From the NCBI GenBank assembly GCA_949987705.1, contig CATLJY010000187.1, positions 1 through 64,000 on the forward strand: 64,000 nucleotides of DNA, read 5' to 3'. Shown piece after piece: positions 23,367-34,276 of the stretch (within the stretch, counting starts at the first letter, position 1; each line of letters starts with the position of its first letter). A program made the position numbers and the translations under genes. The notes beneath the pieces are model-generated. The model saw only the letters and a list, made by a program, of their open reading frames with translations. It was not told the DNA's origin and searched no databases. The stretch comes from Thereva unica (lineage: Eukaryota; Arthropoda; Insecta; Diptera; Therevidae).

Positions 23367-23383
23367 CGCCATTGGATGGATGG
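21836..23383 (+). mobile_element. RTE-type retrotransposon, 5'-truncated, TSD ATGTGCTGCATAT
   Basis: The insertion begins within the reverse transcriptase coding sequence (EPPTLDEVREAIKRQ) and ends with the short 3' tail ATTGGATGGATGG. It is flanked by identical 13-bp copies at 21823-21835 and 23384-23396. 5' truncation is the usual outcome of incomplete target-primed reverse transcription. It belongs to the same family as the longer copy at 27170-37589, and the overlapping region is nearly identical. Confidence 0.93.
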
Positions 23384-24302
23384 ATGTGCTGCATATGGGT
23401 GGAGATTCTTTTTGTAGTATCCATTTGTGTGTGATATTGCTGTGGCCTGTTCTTAGTCTCGTTAGACTAATTTCGAATTTTCTGTTTTGGTGGTTTGTTG
23501 TTTCCCATGGTTCTATTGTTTTTTTTATATTGACTAATTGGAGTGAACTTTGTAACCATTCGTTGTTCCATTGGGTTTTGATGAGTTTTTTAATTCAGCA
23601 GTTATAGATTGATGTGGTGGTAGAAAATCTACATTGACTGTGTTGATTAAAGCTTCTTTGGCCGCCGCGTCTACTAGTTCATTTCCTTTGATTCCAACAT
23701 GGCTTGGAATCCAGAGGAATTTAATTATTTTGTCTTGCAGTTGGATTTGATGGAGTAGGTCTTTTATTTTCCATATCATTGGATTTTTGCTGAAGTTGTT
23801 TTCTATTGCGTTTAATGAACTCAACGAGTCAGTGATTATTATATATTTTTTTGTGTGGTTATTGGAAAGTACCATGTCTATTGCATGTTGGATGGCGTGT
23901 AGTTCAGCATCAAAACTAGTGTTATTGGGTGCGATACTGGTTTTCGTGGTATTGCCGTCTATAATTATTGCGAACGCTGTGCTGTCATCTGTTTTGGACC
24001 CGTCGGTATATATTTGTGTGTATGACCTGAATTTGTTCAGTATTTCCAGAAATTGTGCTCTATATATTTCTGGGTTAGTATCCTCTTTTCTCCTTTCGGC
24101 TAATGTTTTTATGGTTTGAGTATTTTTTGTAACCCAAGGTCTGTATTTCGGCTGCAGTATTTGAAAAGGCATCGTCGGTTTATTGTAGTTTATGGATTGG
24201 ATTGTTGTATTGAATCGGTTGCATAGTAGTTTTCTTGAATATTTGTTTGTTGAGAGGTCTAAACTTTCCTGTGACTGTGCTATCTTGTAGTTGAGGTGGG
24301 AT

Positions 24303-25346
24303 CCCAGTAGGAAATCTAGGAAGGCCTTACCGATAGAGCACTGAAAAAGGTAGTCATCTGGTAAGGGGTGCCCCTTATTTTCTTGGTGATAGATGAGCCC
24401 TTATATAACCCATTACCAGAGAAGGCAGGTGGTAAGGTATAGTCCAGAATTATACCCAAACAAGTGAGAATTTAACCGCTGACGCATTTGCGTTTTTGTA
24501 TTTTTTTAATTGTTCGGGAGAGGTACATTTGTCTGGGTTTTTTAGTTCGGGTTTTTCCTTTGGAATTTGTTTTTGTTTTCTTCACACTTTCGGAGAATTT
24601 ACCGTTAAGGGTTTTCTGTTCAGTTTACCGCCTTTGAAATTTTTGTTTTTTAACATTTCGGGAAGTGATCGTAAAGGGTTTTTAGTTCAGGTATCCGATT
24701 TTGCATTTGTTTTTGCTACTTTTCGACGTTTCAAAAATTTCCGTTTACTGCGGCTCTTAATAATCATTTTTAGTTTCAACACGGTTCTCGTCGGAGAAAG
24801 ATCTTAAAACGAAAAGTGAAAGTGAAAGTGAAACTACAAAATCCACAATAATATTAATAAATATTGTTCAAGTTGTTGTTAAATTGAGTATACTATAGAA
24901 AAATTCGTTTTCGTAGTAGTTACAAGTTTAAGTGAAGGAAAGTCTTCAGGAAGTTTTCAGGAAGGAAAGTCCACATATAAATCAAGGTAAGTACGGGTTT
25001 TTTACAAAACTGTTTGCACATTTCTTTTTTTATGTAAAATAAAGGAAAGCTGAAATACTCATACCTTTGATTAAACCTATTATTATCATAATTTTAACGC
25101 ATTTTTTTAACACAACCTCTTTTTACTTTTTCAAAACATTCTGTGAAATTGTATTATGTTACTTTGTCGACTTTTCCCGAATCAGAATTCAAAATTAGTA
25201 TTACATTAAGTCAACTCAAGTTGTTTTTCCATGTTAATAATGTAGTACATTATAATGACCTATGATAATAAGACTAAGAAGAATTTTCATATCAGAAGTA
25301 ACTTTATTTAAGAAAAATTATAAGAAATTATAAATAATATAGTTTT
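24303..25346 (+). promoter_or_regulatory. Left end of the giant element: subterminal repeats and a spliced 5' leader
   Basis: The first 170 bp carry GGCCTTACC, GGTAAGGGG, CATTACC and GGTGGTAAGG, matching motifs at the right end. The stretch 24480-24986 has no long reading frame, includes a GTGAAA triplet repeat (24818-24836), and ends at a textbook splice donor AAG/GTAAGTA (24986/24987). I read it as a promoter and noncoding first exon reading to the right, towards the plus-strand transposase. That gene's exon at 49943 has an acceptor (TTTTTTAG). The link is inference. Confidence 0.4.
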
Positions 25347-25609
25347 TCATATTCCCTCAGCATCTGATTCAGTTAAATCTGGATGAACTAGTGGTGAATC
25401 ATTCGTATTTAAATTCTGATAAAAACTGTGGAAACATTCACTTATTACAGGCAACATGTCAAGCAAGTCCTTTTTCTTTTCATTATTTCTAGGAACTGGT
25501 TGTGAATAACATTTGGGCACATTTTCTAGTTTTATGCCATTAAATCCACGTCGTTTTACGTTGAGTACTTTAAAAGGCACATCCTCGTTTAATGTAGTTT
25601 TATATTCTA
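25347..25609 (-). pseudogene. DUF7869 gene copy 2, C-terminal segment
   Basis: On the minus strand it reads EYKTTLNEDVPFKVLNVKRR to the stop at 25347, with an acidic end (DLTESDAEGI). It corresponds to the C terminus of the intact protein at 7010-8914 (FKYSFDEDATFHTIDIKKKA, then an acidic tail). A Helitron at 25610-26532 separates it from the preceding segment. Removing the Helitron between A and T joins FGKI to EYKTTL in frame. Confidence 0.75.
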
Positions 25610-26532
25610 CTAGCAAAAACCCGCGTGCGTTGCAACGCCTTTCAATAAAATAAGATTATGGGGACACAGTCTGCGATAGGAAAAAGCTATAGTGAAAAAA
25701 GAACAAATCTGGGAAAATTGATTTTGGGAGATGACCGCCATGGACCAAATTATATATTGAGTATACTATATTGCCTATGGTGTTTTACTTATCATACCCT
25801 TTCATTTGAAATCCATGTCGAGGGGTGTGAAGATAATGGTAAACCAACCTCTGGAGATGGCCGCTATGGACCAAACGATATATTGAGTATACTATTTTGC
25901 TTATGTGTTCTACTTATCATACTCTCTCATTTGATACCCATCTCGAAGGGGTTGTGAAGAAAATGGTAATCCGCCCGCTTGAGATGATCGCCATGGACCA
26001 AACGATATATTGAGTATACTATATTGCCTATGGTGTTCTACTTATCATACTCTTTCATTTGATATCCATGTCGAAGGTGTTGTGAAGAAAATGGTAATCC
26101 GCATTCTTGAGGAGGCTGCTATGGACCAAGCGACATATTGAGTATACTATATTGCTTATATTGTTCTACTTATCATACTCTTTCATTGGATACCCATTTC
26201 GAAGGGGTTGTGAAGAAAATGGTCATCTGCTATCTTGAGATGACTGCCATGGACTAAACGATATATTGAGTATTCAAAATTTGGCTTTTGGTGTTCTACT
26301 TGCCATACCCTTTCATTTGATATCCATGTCGAGGGGTTGTAAAGAAAATGGTAATCCGCCCTCTTGAAATGGCTGCTATGGACCAAACGCCTGCTTTTCT
26401 GTTGAATTTTTTTGCTATAAACCTCACGGAGCCCGAGACCTTTCCAACGAATGCAAAACCGTGGAAATCGGATCGTGCGTTCTGGAATTATACCGTCAGG
26501 AAGGAAAACCCGACTTATTTTTATATTATAGA
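25610..26532 (-). mobile_element. Non-autonomous Helitron with 127-bp internal repeats
   Basis: On the minus strand it starts TCTATAATATAAAAATAAGT at 26532 and ends GGGTTTTTGCTAG at 25610. A 12-bp palindrome GCGTTGCAACGC lies about 14 bp before the CTAG. TC start, CTRR end with a hairpin, and insertion between A and T without duplication are the Helitron hallmarks. The A/T target is confirmed because removal restores the DUF7869 frame. The interior has five to six 127-bp units (25742-26390) and no gene. Confidence 0.8.
25742..26390. repeat. 127-bp tandem repeat inside the Helitron
   Basis: GACCAAACGATATATTGAGT-like phrases recur at about 25742, 25869, 25996, 26123, 26253 and 26380. Each unit includes TTCTACTTATCATACTCTTT then TCATTTGATATCCATGTCGA. 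Units differ by several substitutions, so the array is older than the 269-bp arrays. The core is shared with those arrays. Confidence 0.85.
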
Positions 26533-27169
26533 TTTTTCCAAATTCCTTAGAGAAACGTAGCCACTTAACATTTTTCCAAAGGAACTTTTCTTTGTTTACA
26601 TCGACCTTTCGCCAAAAAAATTGATTCTTAGAAGTACTGGCAAAATCTAAGACTTCCTCCTGTGAAATTTCTTCGACAACAATTTCCTTTTGACACCTAC
26701 TCCTCTCACGAAATTGTACCAATCTCGTGCATGGTGTATATTGACCATAGTCTTCTTTTTTTTCTTTTCCATCAATGCATGATCCACGTCACACTCCATG
26801 TGAGTGCGACCTGGTACAAGAAATTTATGGTTAATAATTTCAATACTGCTATTATTACTTAAAAACATCATAAACATATTGGCAACAAAGGAATTTTATA
26901 TTTTGCCCTGCGCATGAATCACTGAAAAATACTACGTGTTTGGCCTCATGTGAAATATTGTTCAGATGCTTAAAAAGGCAAGAGGCTATATCATTTCCCC
27001 CTCGTTTTGCAACAGCCTCATGCCACATGTAGCAGTAGGGTTGATCATTCGCACAATCATGCACCGTTAAATTGTATGTCCATAATGGACGTTTGTAAAA
27101 TGATACGGAGGATTTCAAAAAAGGAGTTGGAAGGCACTGCTCCAAATCAAAAGTGAAAACTTTATATAT
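26533..27169 (-). pseudogene. DUF7869 gene copy 2, catalytic-core segment
   Basis: On the minus strand 27169-26855 encodes [20 protein letters not shown] (first Asp block), [20 protein letters not shown] and [14 protein letters not shown] (second Asp block). After a frame break 26877-26650 gives [20 protein letters not shown] followed by a Lys run and [11 protein letters not shown], equivalent to the third block of the intact copy. 26722-26533 then gives [20 protein letters not shown] through FGKI. The core motifs agree with those of 7010-8914, which helps to pick candidate catalytic residues. Upstream coding sequence resumes at 37600 beyond the RTE. Confidence 0.8.
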
Positions 27170-27748
27170 CCATCCATCCAATGGCGCTACAGCCCAAATC
27201 GAACCTTGGCCTCCTCAAGGGCATTTCTCCAATTTTGACGGTCCCTTGCAGCATGTCTCCAGTTCCGGATGTTGAGCATTGACTCTGCGTCAGCCGTCAC
27301 AGAGTCTATCCATCTCCTCCTGGGTCTACCTACTGGCCTACTTCCCGAAATTTCTGATGCCATAAGCCGTTTTGGGATGCGATTGTCCAATTCTGATCAC
27401 GTGGCCGGCTAGTCTCAATCTGTTGATTTTTATTAAAGTTGAGAGTTGTGGGTCGTCAAAAATTTCATACAACTCGTTGTTGTATCTTCTTCGCCATATT
27501 CCATCCTCTCTGATAGGGCCTATTATGCATCTGAGAATTTTCCTCTCGAACCTGTTGACTCGTTCCTCTATGTCCTGGGTCATAGTCCAAGTCTCGCTAC
27601 CATAACACAGTACTGGTCGTATTACTGTTTTGTAGAGTGAGAGTTTCGTTTTCCTGTGCACAAATCTTGAGTGCAGGATTTGTTTTTGGGCATAAAAGGC
27701 TCTATTAGCTAGTAGTATTCGTCTGGTTATTTCTTCTTTTTCTTCGTT
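27170..27748 (-). pseudogene. RTE ORF2, C-terminal part beyond the BEL insertion
   Basis: Continues at about 27748 with KRNEEKEEITRRILLANRAF, TKLSLYKTVIRPVLCYGSET, WTMTQDIEERVNRFERKILR and, after a small shift near 27385, IPKRLMASEISGSRPVGRPR to the stop at 27187. Compared with the other copy four bases (CACA) are missing at the junction, so the BEL boundary on this side is not a clean target duplication. Confidence 0.88.
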
Positions 27749-28049
27749 TCTTTCCGGCTCGAAGAACCATTCTCCCCACCTTGATGTCCGTAGGATGTCA
27801 ATGCAGAACGTTGATCCATCGACTAGTGCCCGTCCTCCTTGGGAGTTAGACATTTCCTTCTAACTAAGGGTGGTTAATTTTACAGGGCGCCACTACTCGC
27901 CTTGTTGATAGGAGACATAGGATGTGTTATGAGGTATTGACATTTATTGCGTTAGGTTAATGTAAGCTTATGTTCTAAGTGCAATTCAGTTATCTTAACT
28001 ATTAATATTGTTTGGTTGTTGGTTGTAAGTTAATAAGGTGATGCCCTGG

Positions 28050-31000
28050 TCATGATTCAGTGGTGGGCAGGGGGCAGATCTTAACAATCGGTCGCTTGAA
28101 TTGACTGCCCTTGCATTTTACCGTAACGACCCGTACGAGTCCGTCAGAGCCTGGGTGCACGTTCTCGATCCTTGCCAGCAGCCATCGGGACGGAGGCAGA
28201 TTTTCTTCCTTGAGAAGGACTAATTGTCCGATTGTAACATTCGGTTGTTTGGTGAGCCATTTTGGTCTCTGTTGAAGTCTTGACAGGTATTCTCGGCTCC
28301 ATCTTTTCCAAAAATCTTGGCATTGTTGTTGCAACAACTGCCAGCGTGTTATATATGATAACTGAGTATCAGGAATGGAAGGTTCTGGAGGTGTTAAGAG
28401 AGCATCGCCAACCAAAAAATGTCCAGGAGTAAGTGCAGTACAATCGTTGGGGTCCTCGCTGAGAGGGCAAAGGGGACGACTATTAAGGCAAGCTTCGATT
28501 TGTACTAGAGTGGTGGCTAATTCTTCAAATGTGAGCTTCACGTTTCTCATGATTCTTTTCAGATGATATTTCATGGATCGCACTCCAGCCTCCCAAAGAC
28601 CTCCGAAATGGGGTGATGCAGGTGGTATGAAGTGCCAGTTAATTCTTTGACGAGTTAGTGCTTCCCGGATATCCGAACTCACTCCTTTAACGGAAGCTTC
28701 GTATTCTTCCGATAACCTTCGGTTGGCTCCAACAAAATTAGAGCCACAGTCACTGTATAATTCTTGGCATAGTCCCCTTCTTCCAGTGAATCGTTTGAAT
28801 GCTGCAAGGAAGGCATTGGTTGAGAGGTCTGAGACGGCCTCCAGGTGGATGGCTCGTGTGGATAGGCAAATGAAGACAGCTATGTATCCCTTGCTTGATT
28901 GAATTCTACCTCTTCCGGAACGTGCCTTAATTTCCACTGGCCCTGCGAAGTCTACTCCAGTTGTAGAAAATGGTCTGCTTGGTTTCACCCGTGGACTGGG
29001 CAGGTTTCCCATGAGTTGAGACCTCGCTTTAGCAATACATCGGAAACAGGTTATACATTTGTGTACGACTCCCTTGATTACCTTTCGCGCCCCTAGCATC
29101 CAATACTTCTTCCTTAGCACATTTAGCATTAGTTGGGTTCCTCCGTGCAGAGTTGTTTTGTGCAGTTCCTCAATTATTAGTTTCGATAACGGCTTGTCAG
29201 CGGGTAGAATCAGAGGGTGCATTTCATTAAACGTGAGGTTTGAATTTTGCAGCCTTCCTCCAACTCGTAGGAGTCCTTCATCGTCTACAAAGGGATTGAG
29301 ATTCAGAATTTTGCTTGACTTTCTCAATGATTTCCCTTCTTCAAGATGTTCAATTTCATCCTTAAAACTGTCTTGCTGTGTAAGCCTTATTAGTAGTGTT
29401 TCTGCATCCATCAGTTCCTTAACTGCGAGCTGTCCTGAGCTGCGATTGGCACGGTCACGTTTGATGTTATCGTAGAATCGTTTGCAGTAAGCTGTGATTC
29501 GAACTAGTTTTGAATGTGACGAGAACTTATCAATAAATGACCTTTCAGTGTCAACAGCGTTGGCTACAAAATGAACCCTTGAGCTCCTCGCTTCCTCGCT
29601 CGTGGCATGTGTTGTGTCTTCTTCTGATGTCGTGAAGGACGTAGACCATTTTTCGGAAGGCTCCAATAACCATGATGGTCCAGACCACCAGAGATCGTGC
29701 TCCTTTAGCTCGAGTGGTGGTAACCCTCGTGAAGCACAATCGGCAGGATTTTCTTTCCCTTTAACATAGTTCCAGTGTGCACCTTGGAGAACTTGTTGGA
29801 TTTCAGCGACCCTATTGGCTACAAATTGTTTCCACTGCCTTGGGTGACTTCTTATCCAGCCTAGTACTATCCTTGAGTCTGTCCAGCCATATATCTTAGA
29901 TGTTGAAATATCGAGTACCTTGGCGATTTCTCTTCCTAGTTTTGCTCCCAGTAATGCCCCGCACAGTTCTAGCCTTGGTAGCGTCACCGGTTTGATAGGG
30001 GCGATTTTGGTTTTGGCAGCTAGCAGACTTGTGTGGATGACGCCATCTTCTGAAACGGTTCGAGCATAAACGCAAGCTCCATATGCTAGCATTGATGCGT
30101 CGCTAAAAACATGAAGTTCAACCGATTTAACCTTCCTTGTATAGTGTATCCATCGCTTGATTTGGATTCGTTCAATGTCCTTGAGCTGCAACGCAAAATT
30201 TTTCCACTGGATCTCTAACTGAGTTGGTAGGTCACAATCCCATTCCAAGTGTTGAATCCAGATCTCTTGGAGCAGTAGTTTTGCTGTTACTATCACGGGT
30301 GCCAACCACCCTAATGGGTCGAATACCCTGGCAATACTCGACAGAACCTTCCTTTTCGTTGTAGGGGCTGCATACTCAATTTGATTGATCTTGTAATTGA
30401 ACACATCCTTTATTGGGTCCCAATATATCCCTAGAGCCTTGATGGTGATATCCTTCGTAATGTCAATGGGTAGGTTCATTTCTCGCTCCTCTAATGGCAC
30501 TTGTTTCAGTAGCTCTTCCCGATTGCTCACCCATTTTCTGAGCTCAAAACGTCCACGGTAGAGCAATTGCTTTAGATCCTTTTGTAATTTCAACGCTTGC
30601 TCGATAGAATCTTCACCACTGAGCACATCGTCGACGTAAAAGTCGTGAAGGAGGGTGTTCGATGCGTCAGGAAATGCTCTAGCTTCATCTTGCGCTAATT
30701 GTTGTAGGGTGCGAATAGCGAGATAGGGTGCACACGATGTACCATAAGTGACTGTAAGAAGTCTGTACTCCTGAAGTGGTTCGTTCGCGTGATATCTCCA
30801 TACGATCCTCTGAAAGTCCGTGTCATTTTTATCTAGTAGGATCTGTCGATACATCTGTTTTATATCGGCGGTAAAGGCTATTTTGTGTCTTCGCCAGCGA
30901 GTCAGAATACTAACAAGATCCCCTTGGATCGTGGGTCCCACTAGCAAATTGTCGTTTAGAGATTTCTTGTTCGACGTTTTCCGTGAAGCGTCAAAGACAA

Positions 31001-33464
31001 CCCTGAGTTTGGTGGTTGTACTGCTTTCCTACAGGATGTAATGATGGGGAAGATAGTTAGCTTGACGGTTTTGAAGTCTCTTCGGCACAATCTCCATGTG
31101 ACCTTGTTGTTCGTAATCTTTCATAAAATCATTATATTGTTTTGCAATGTCAGGTCTGCATACGAGTCTGCGCTCGACTTGCTTCAATTGGCTCATTGCC
31201 GATCGCCATGATTCGCCGAGGTCTGGTATCATATCCAAAGTGTTGAATGGTAATTTGACAGAGTACCTCCCGTCTGGAAGTCGTTTTACTGTGTCTCTGA
31301 AGAATTGTTCGCACCTTTCCTCTTCTTCAGACCAGTGCATCTTGAGTGGGTATTCCTCGATTTCCCAGAATCGCCTTAGTAGTGAGTCTATGCTAGTGGC
31401 CAAATGAAGAGTGGTCATAAATTTCTGTCCGGCTGTGGAATTGTGACGTTGACATACACCTCCTGATATGATCCAGCCGAATGAAGTGTGTTGGGCTGTT
31501 GGTGACCCATGTGGTCCCTTTCTTATTCCTTCTTCCAATACTTCTGCATAGATGTCGGCGCCTAGTAGTATATCAATTGTCCCTGGGTTGTAGTACATTG
31601 GATCTGCCAGGAATAAATCTTGCAAGTGTGCCCACTGGTTGTGGTTTATTCGTCGTGGAGGTAACAACCCAGTAATTCTTGGCAGTACCAGAGCCTCTAC
31701 GGTGACTGCAGTGTCTGCCTGGTAACGTGAATTAATGGTAAATTGTACTTCTCTTTTGGCAACTGCTATTTCAAGTCCACCTACTCCGTCTATACGAACA
31801 TCTATTGGATTTCCTTGAAGTCGCAAGCGCTGCGCTGCGGCATGTGAAATGAAACTTGCTTCTGATCCTTGGTCTAGTAACGCGCGTAATGGAATGGCAT
31901 ACCCTTCTGAATTCTGTGCCCAGATCAACGCAGTTGCTAAAAGTACCTTTCCGTTGGGTTTTTGAATTGCGGCAGTGAATGTGATCGCTGACCGTTCCTC
32001 ATGTGTAGCTTCTGTTCCCTTGGCTTTGCTACCTTGATTTGAAGCTTGCGGTCCCGCATGTGAGTGAAGTAAAGTGTGATGCCTTCCACCACATACTCTA
32101 CATTTAAATTTACTACGACATTTTATTACTGAGTGTCCTGTTAGTAAACAGTTATAGCAATGTGCGCCTTGTTGTACTGCTGCTCGACGTTCTTCTAAGT
32201 TGAACGAAAGAAACCTTGAACAGTCCTTGAGCTGATGCTCTTGATGACAGATGGAACAGCTTGTTGTATTTACTCCCAATCGTTCCCTTACATTGCTTAC
32301 CTTGTGGCTTCGAACAGCTGTTAGGTGTCTTTCCTTATTGGGTTGCCTGGACCTTGTTGAGTTGATCGCTTCTAGAGTTCTGAACCTTGCCTCGATACAG
32401 GAGAGAAATTCTTCAAGGGACGGGATTGCATTCGGATCGTTCCGTTTACTGAGTCGCAGCTCCCAATCCGACAGTGTTTCAACACTTAACTTTTGAGTTA
32501 AGATGTAAATTACAAGTGGATCCCAATTATCTATCTCAACCCCTAAACCCCGTATAGATTCCAGGCATTCGCGAGTTGTATCCATGAGTGTTTTTAATGA
32601 CGTCGCTGTTTCATTGGATTGAATTGGTAGCGCAAACAAGGTTTTAAACTGTGCACCTAGTAATGCTCTTGTATTGTGATACCTTTTCCGTAATAGATTC
32701 CATGCTGGATCATAATTGGCTTCTGTAACCTGTAGGTGTCTAATAAGTTGCTCAGCCTCCCCACCTAGATTACTCTTTAAGTAATGGAGTTTTTGAACTG
32801 CTGATAACGATTGGTTCTCATGGATAAGAGACACGAAGAGGTCATGAAATGATGCCCAAGTCCTATAATCACCCAAAAACCTTGGAATATTTATCCTCGG
32901 AAGTTTAATTTCAACCCTTGCCTGAGCTTGAGAACTGTTTGCAAGTATACTGTGGTTGGATTCATCCTCTTGTTCCTTCAAACTATCAGTGATAGCTCCG
33001 ATCGTTTCGAACACCTTGTCTTCGACTTCACTGAACTTATCATCTTGGAAATATGCTAGTTCACTATGTGTCGCTTCGACGTACTTATCCATCATCGCTT
33101 CGTGGTTAGCCTTGTATGTTTCCCATTCCCCTTCTAACGTCGCCAATCTCCTTGTCATAGCCCCCGAACTAGCCTTTTGTGCCTTATTAGCCTTCCTATA
33201 ATTTGTTATGCATCTAATTATCTCTGCCTCTCTGATTACTTGCTTTCGAATCAGTTCCTCCATTTCTAAAAATTCAAGTGTATAACGCGAGTGACTCTGT
33301 ACCTGTATTAATTCTCCTTGCGAGTGACGTATGAAATTGTATCGCTTCCTTAAAGCCCCCTTTTTTACCAAATAACCAGCCAACAAATATTGTATCATAA
33401 ATTGTTGCTTTCCTGAAGCCTTTGCCCTTAATAATCTCAAGAAACGTCGATGACCTTGATCCAC
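28050..33464 (-). pseudogene. BEL/Pao gag-pro-pol, one in-frame stop
   Basis: The reading frame is open from ATG 33464 to the stop at 28050 except for one TAG at 31029-31031 near the start of the reverse transcriptase. Domains in order: gag with IKLPRINIPRFLGDYRTWAS, zinc knuckles (CSICHQEHQLKDC, CYNCLLTGHSVIKC, CRVCGGRHHTLLH), aspartic protease (LLDQGSEASFIS), reverse transcriptase (VVFDAS, then catalytic FYVDDVLSG), Pao-type RNase H (HVFSDASMLAYGACVY), integrase (zinc motif ending CITCFRCIAKARSQ, then VDFAGPVEIK, YSDCGSNFVGANRRL, PHFGGLWEAGVRS) and a C-terminal BEL domain (LLARIENVHPGSDGLVRVV). Length about 1800 codons is normal for BEL. The stop and the damaged 3' end make it inactive, though decay is slight. 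Confidence 0.92.
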
Positions 33465-34276
33465 TTCCGACTTAAAACTTCACCTTAATTTTTTCTTTAT
33501 AATATGATAGTTGGGTGTAACAAACGACCTAAATCCCTTGTTTTCTTACGCAGCAGAGATCTGTATAAACGTGACAATCACCCCCTTTTTACTTGAATAC
33601 ATTCCTTTTTTAAATTGTTTTAGAGCCGTTTAGTTTTACTAGTCAATATTGTGTGCCGAAAACTCATAATATTTTTGTTAACCAAGAATGTACAACACGA
33701 AAATTAACTAATTTAAATCATTATTCAATGCAATAATAACCATACGTAGTGTATCCAGAATATTGCAAAAATCCGTTACTGCTATAATTCAAACTCCTTT
33801 CTAATGAAATCTGGCATACCACGATAAATTAAAAAAGAATTTTTAATTTTATTCAGCTTCGCAATAACCAAGAAATTCAGACATTTTATTTCAATGCTAG
33901 TATGACTACCAAACAACAAAAAAAAAAAAACTTCCTTTGCAATAGATTAAACTGTATGAGCATGGGCAGCCTTTGTTAGCTGATTTTTGACACTGTTACT
34001 ACGGTGTTCCTTACACTTGCCTTACAACCTCAAATAACGGACACTTCACGAATTTTTTATTACAATGTGTGACCGTCATTTATCATTCCGCTATTTTTAA
34101 CTGACCGTTATTTACCATTCCGCTATTTTCAACTTCTATTTTCTCAGGCTCTGACACTTTTAACTATTATCCTAACCGATTTGCTTATTCTCCTTGATAA
34201 TTGAATTGCACTTAAACTATGCCTACCTTTGTAAACCCATATGTCGTTTTTCATCCGGCTAGAAGGACCAAATTAA

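Larger units (their letters stand above)
21568..24302 (-). mobile_element. Non-LTR retrotransposon B, 3' part
   Basis: On the minus strand this part runs from the 38-kb insertion junction (24302) through the RNase H domain (about 24300-23534) and a cysteine motif (23420-23397 joined to 21835-21650) into a short 3' UTR and A-rich tail (AATAAAAAAAAAA, about 21600-21569). A 5'-truncated RTE (21836-23383) interrupts it. The upstream part of the same copy is at 62633-62869. Confidence 0.8.
21650..24302 (-). pseudogene. Element B ORF2 C terminus: RNase H domain and CCHC motif, interrupted by an RTE
   Basis: RNase H removes the RNA strand after reverse transcription. On the minus strand about 24302-23534 encodes SHLNYKIAQSQESLDL, then the RNase H signature: IYTDGSKTDDSTAFAII (first Asp), SFDAELHAIQHAIDMVL (Glu), IIITDSLSSLNAIE (Asp) and WIPSHVGIKGNELVDAAAKE (His and last Asp). 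All four catalytic positions are present. After the RTE, 21835-21650 gives CSTCNTQITVTHILIECSKY, the usual C-terminal Cys/His motif, and ends LIETKIINDL. The RTE lies exactly in the codons for ICSTCN. RNase H-bearing non-LTR elements belong to the I and Jockey groups. Confidence 0.82.

Noticed and set aside
24303..24480. A stand-alone miniature element at 24303
   Set aside because: No matching right-hand end (TCCTACTGGG) occurs nearby, and the flanking coding sequence resumes only at 62635.
25157..25185. TIR candidates for DUF7869 copy 2 (TTTTCCCGAA near 25170 and 42009)
   Set aside because: The two matches are in direct and not inverted orientation, and are too short.
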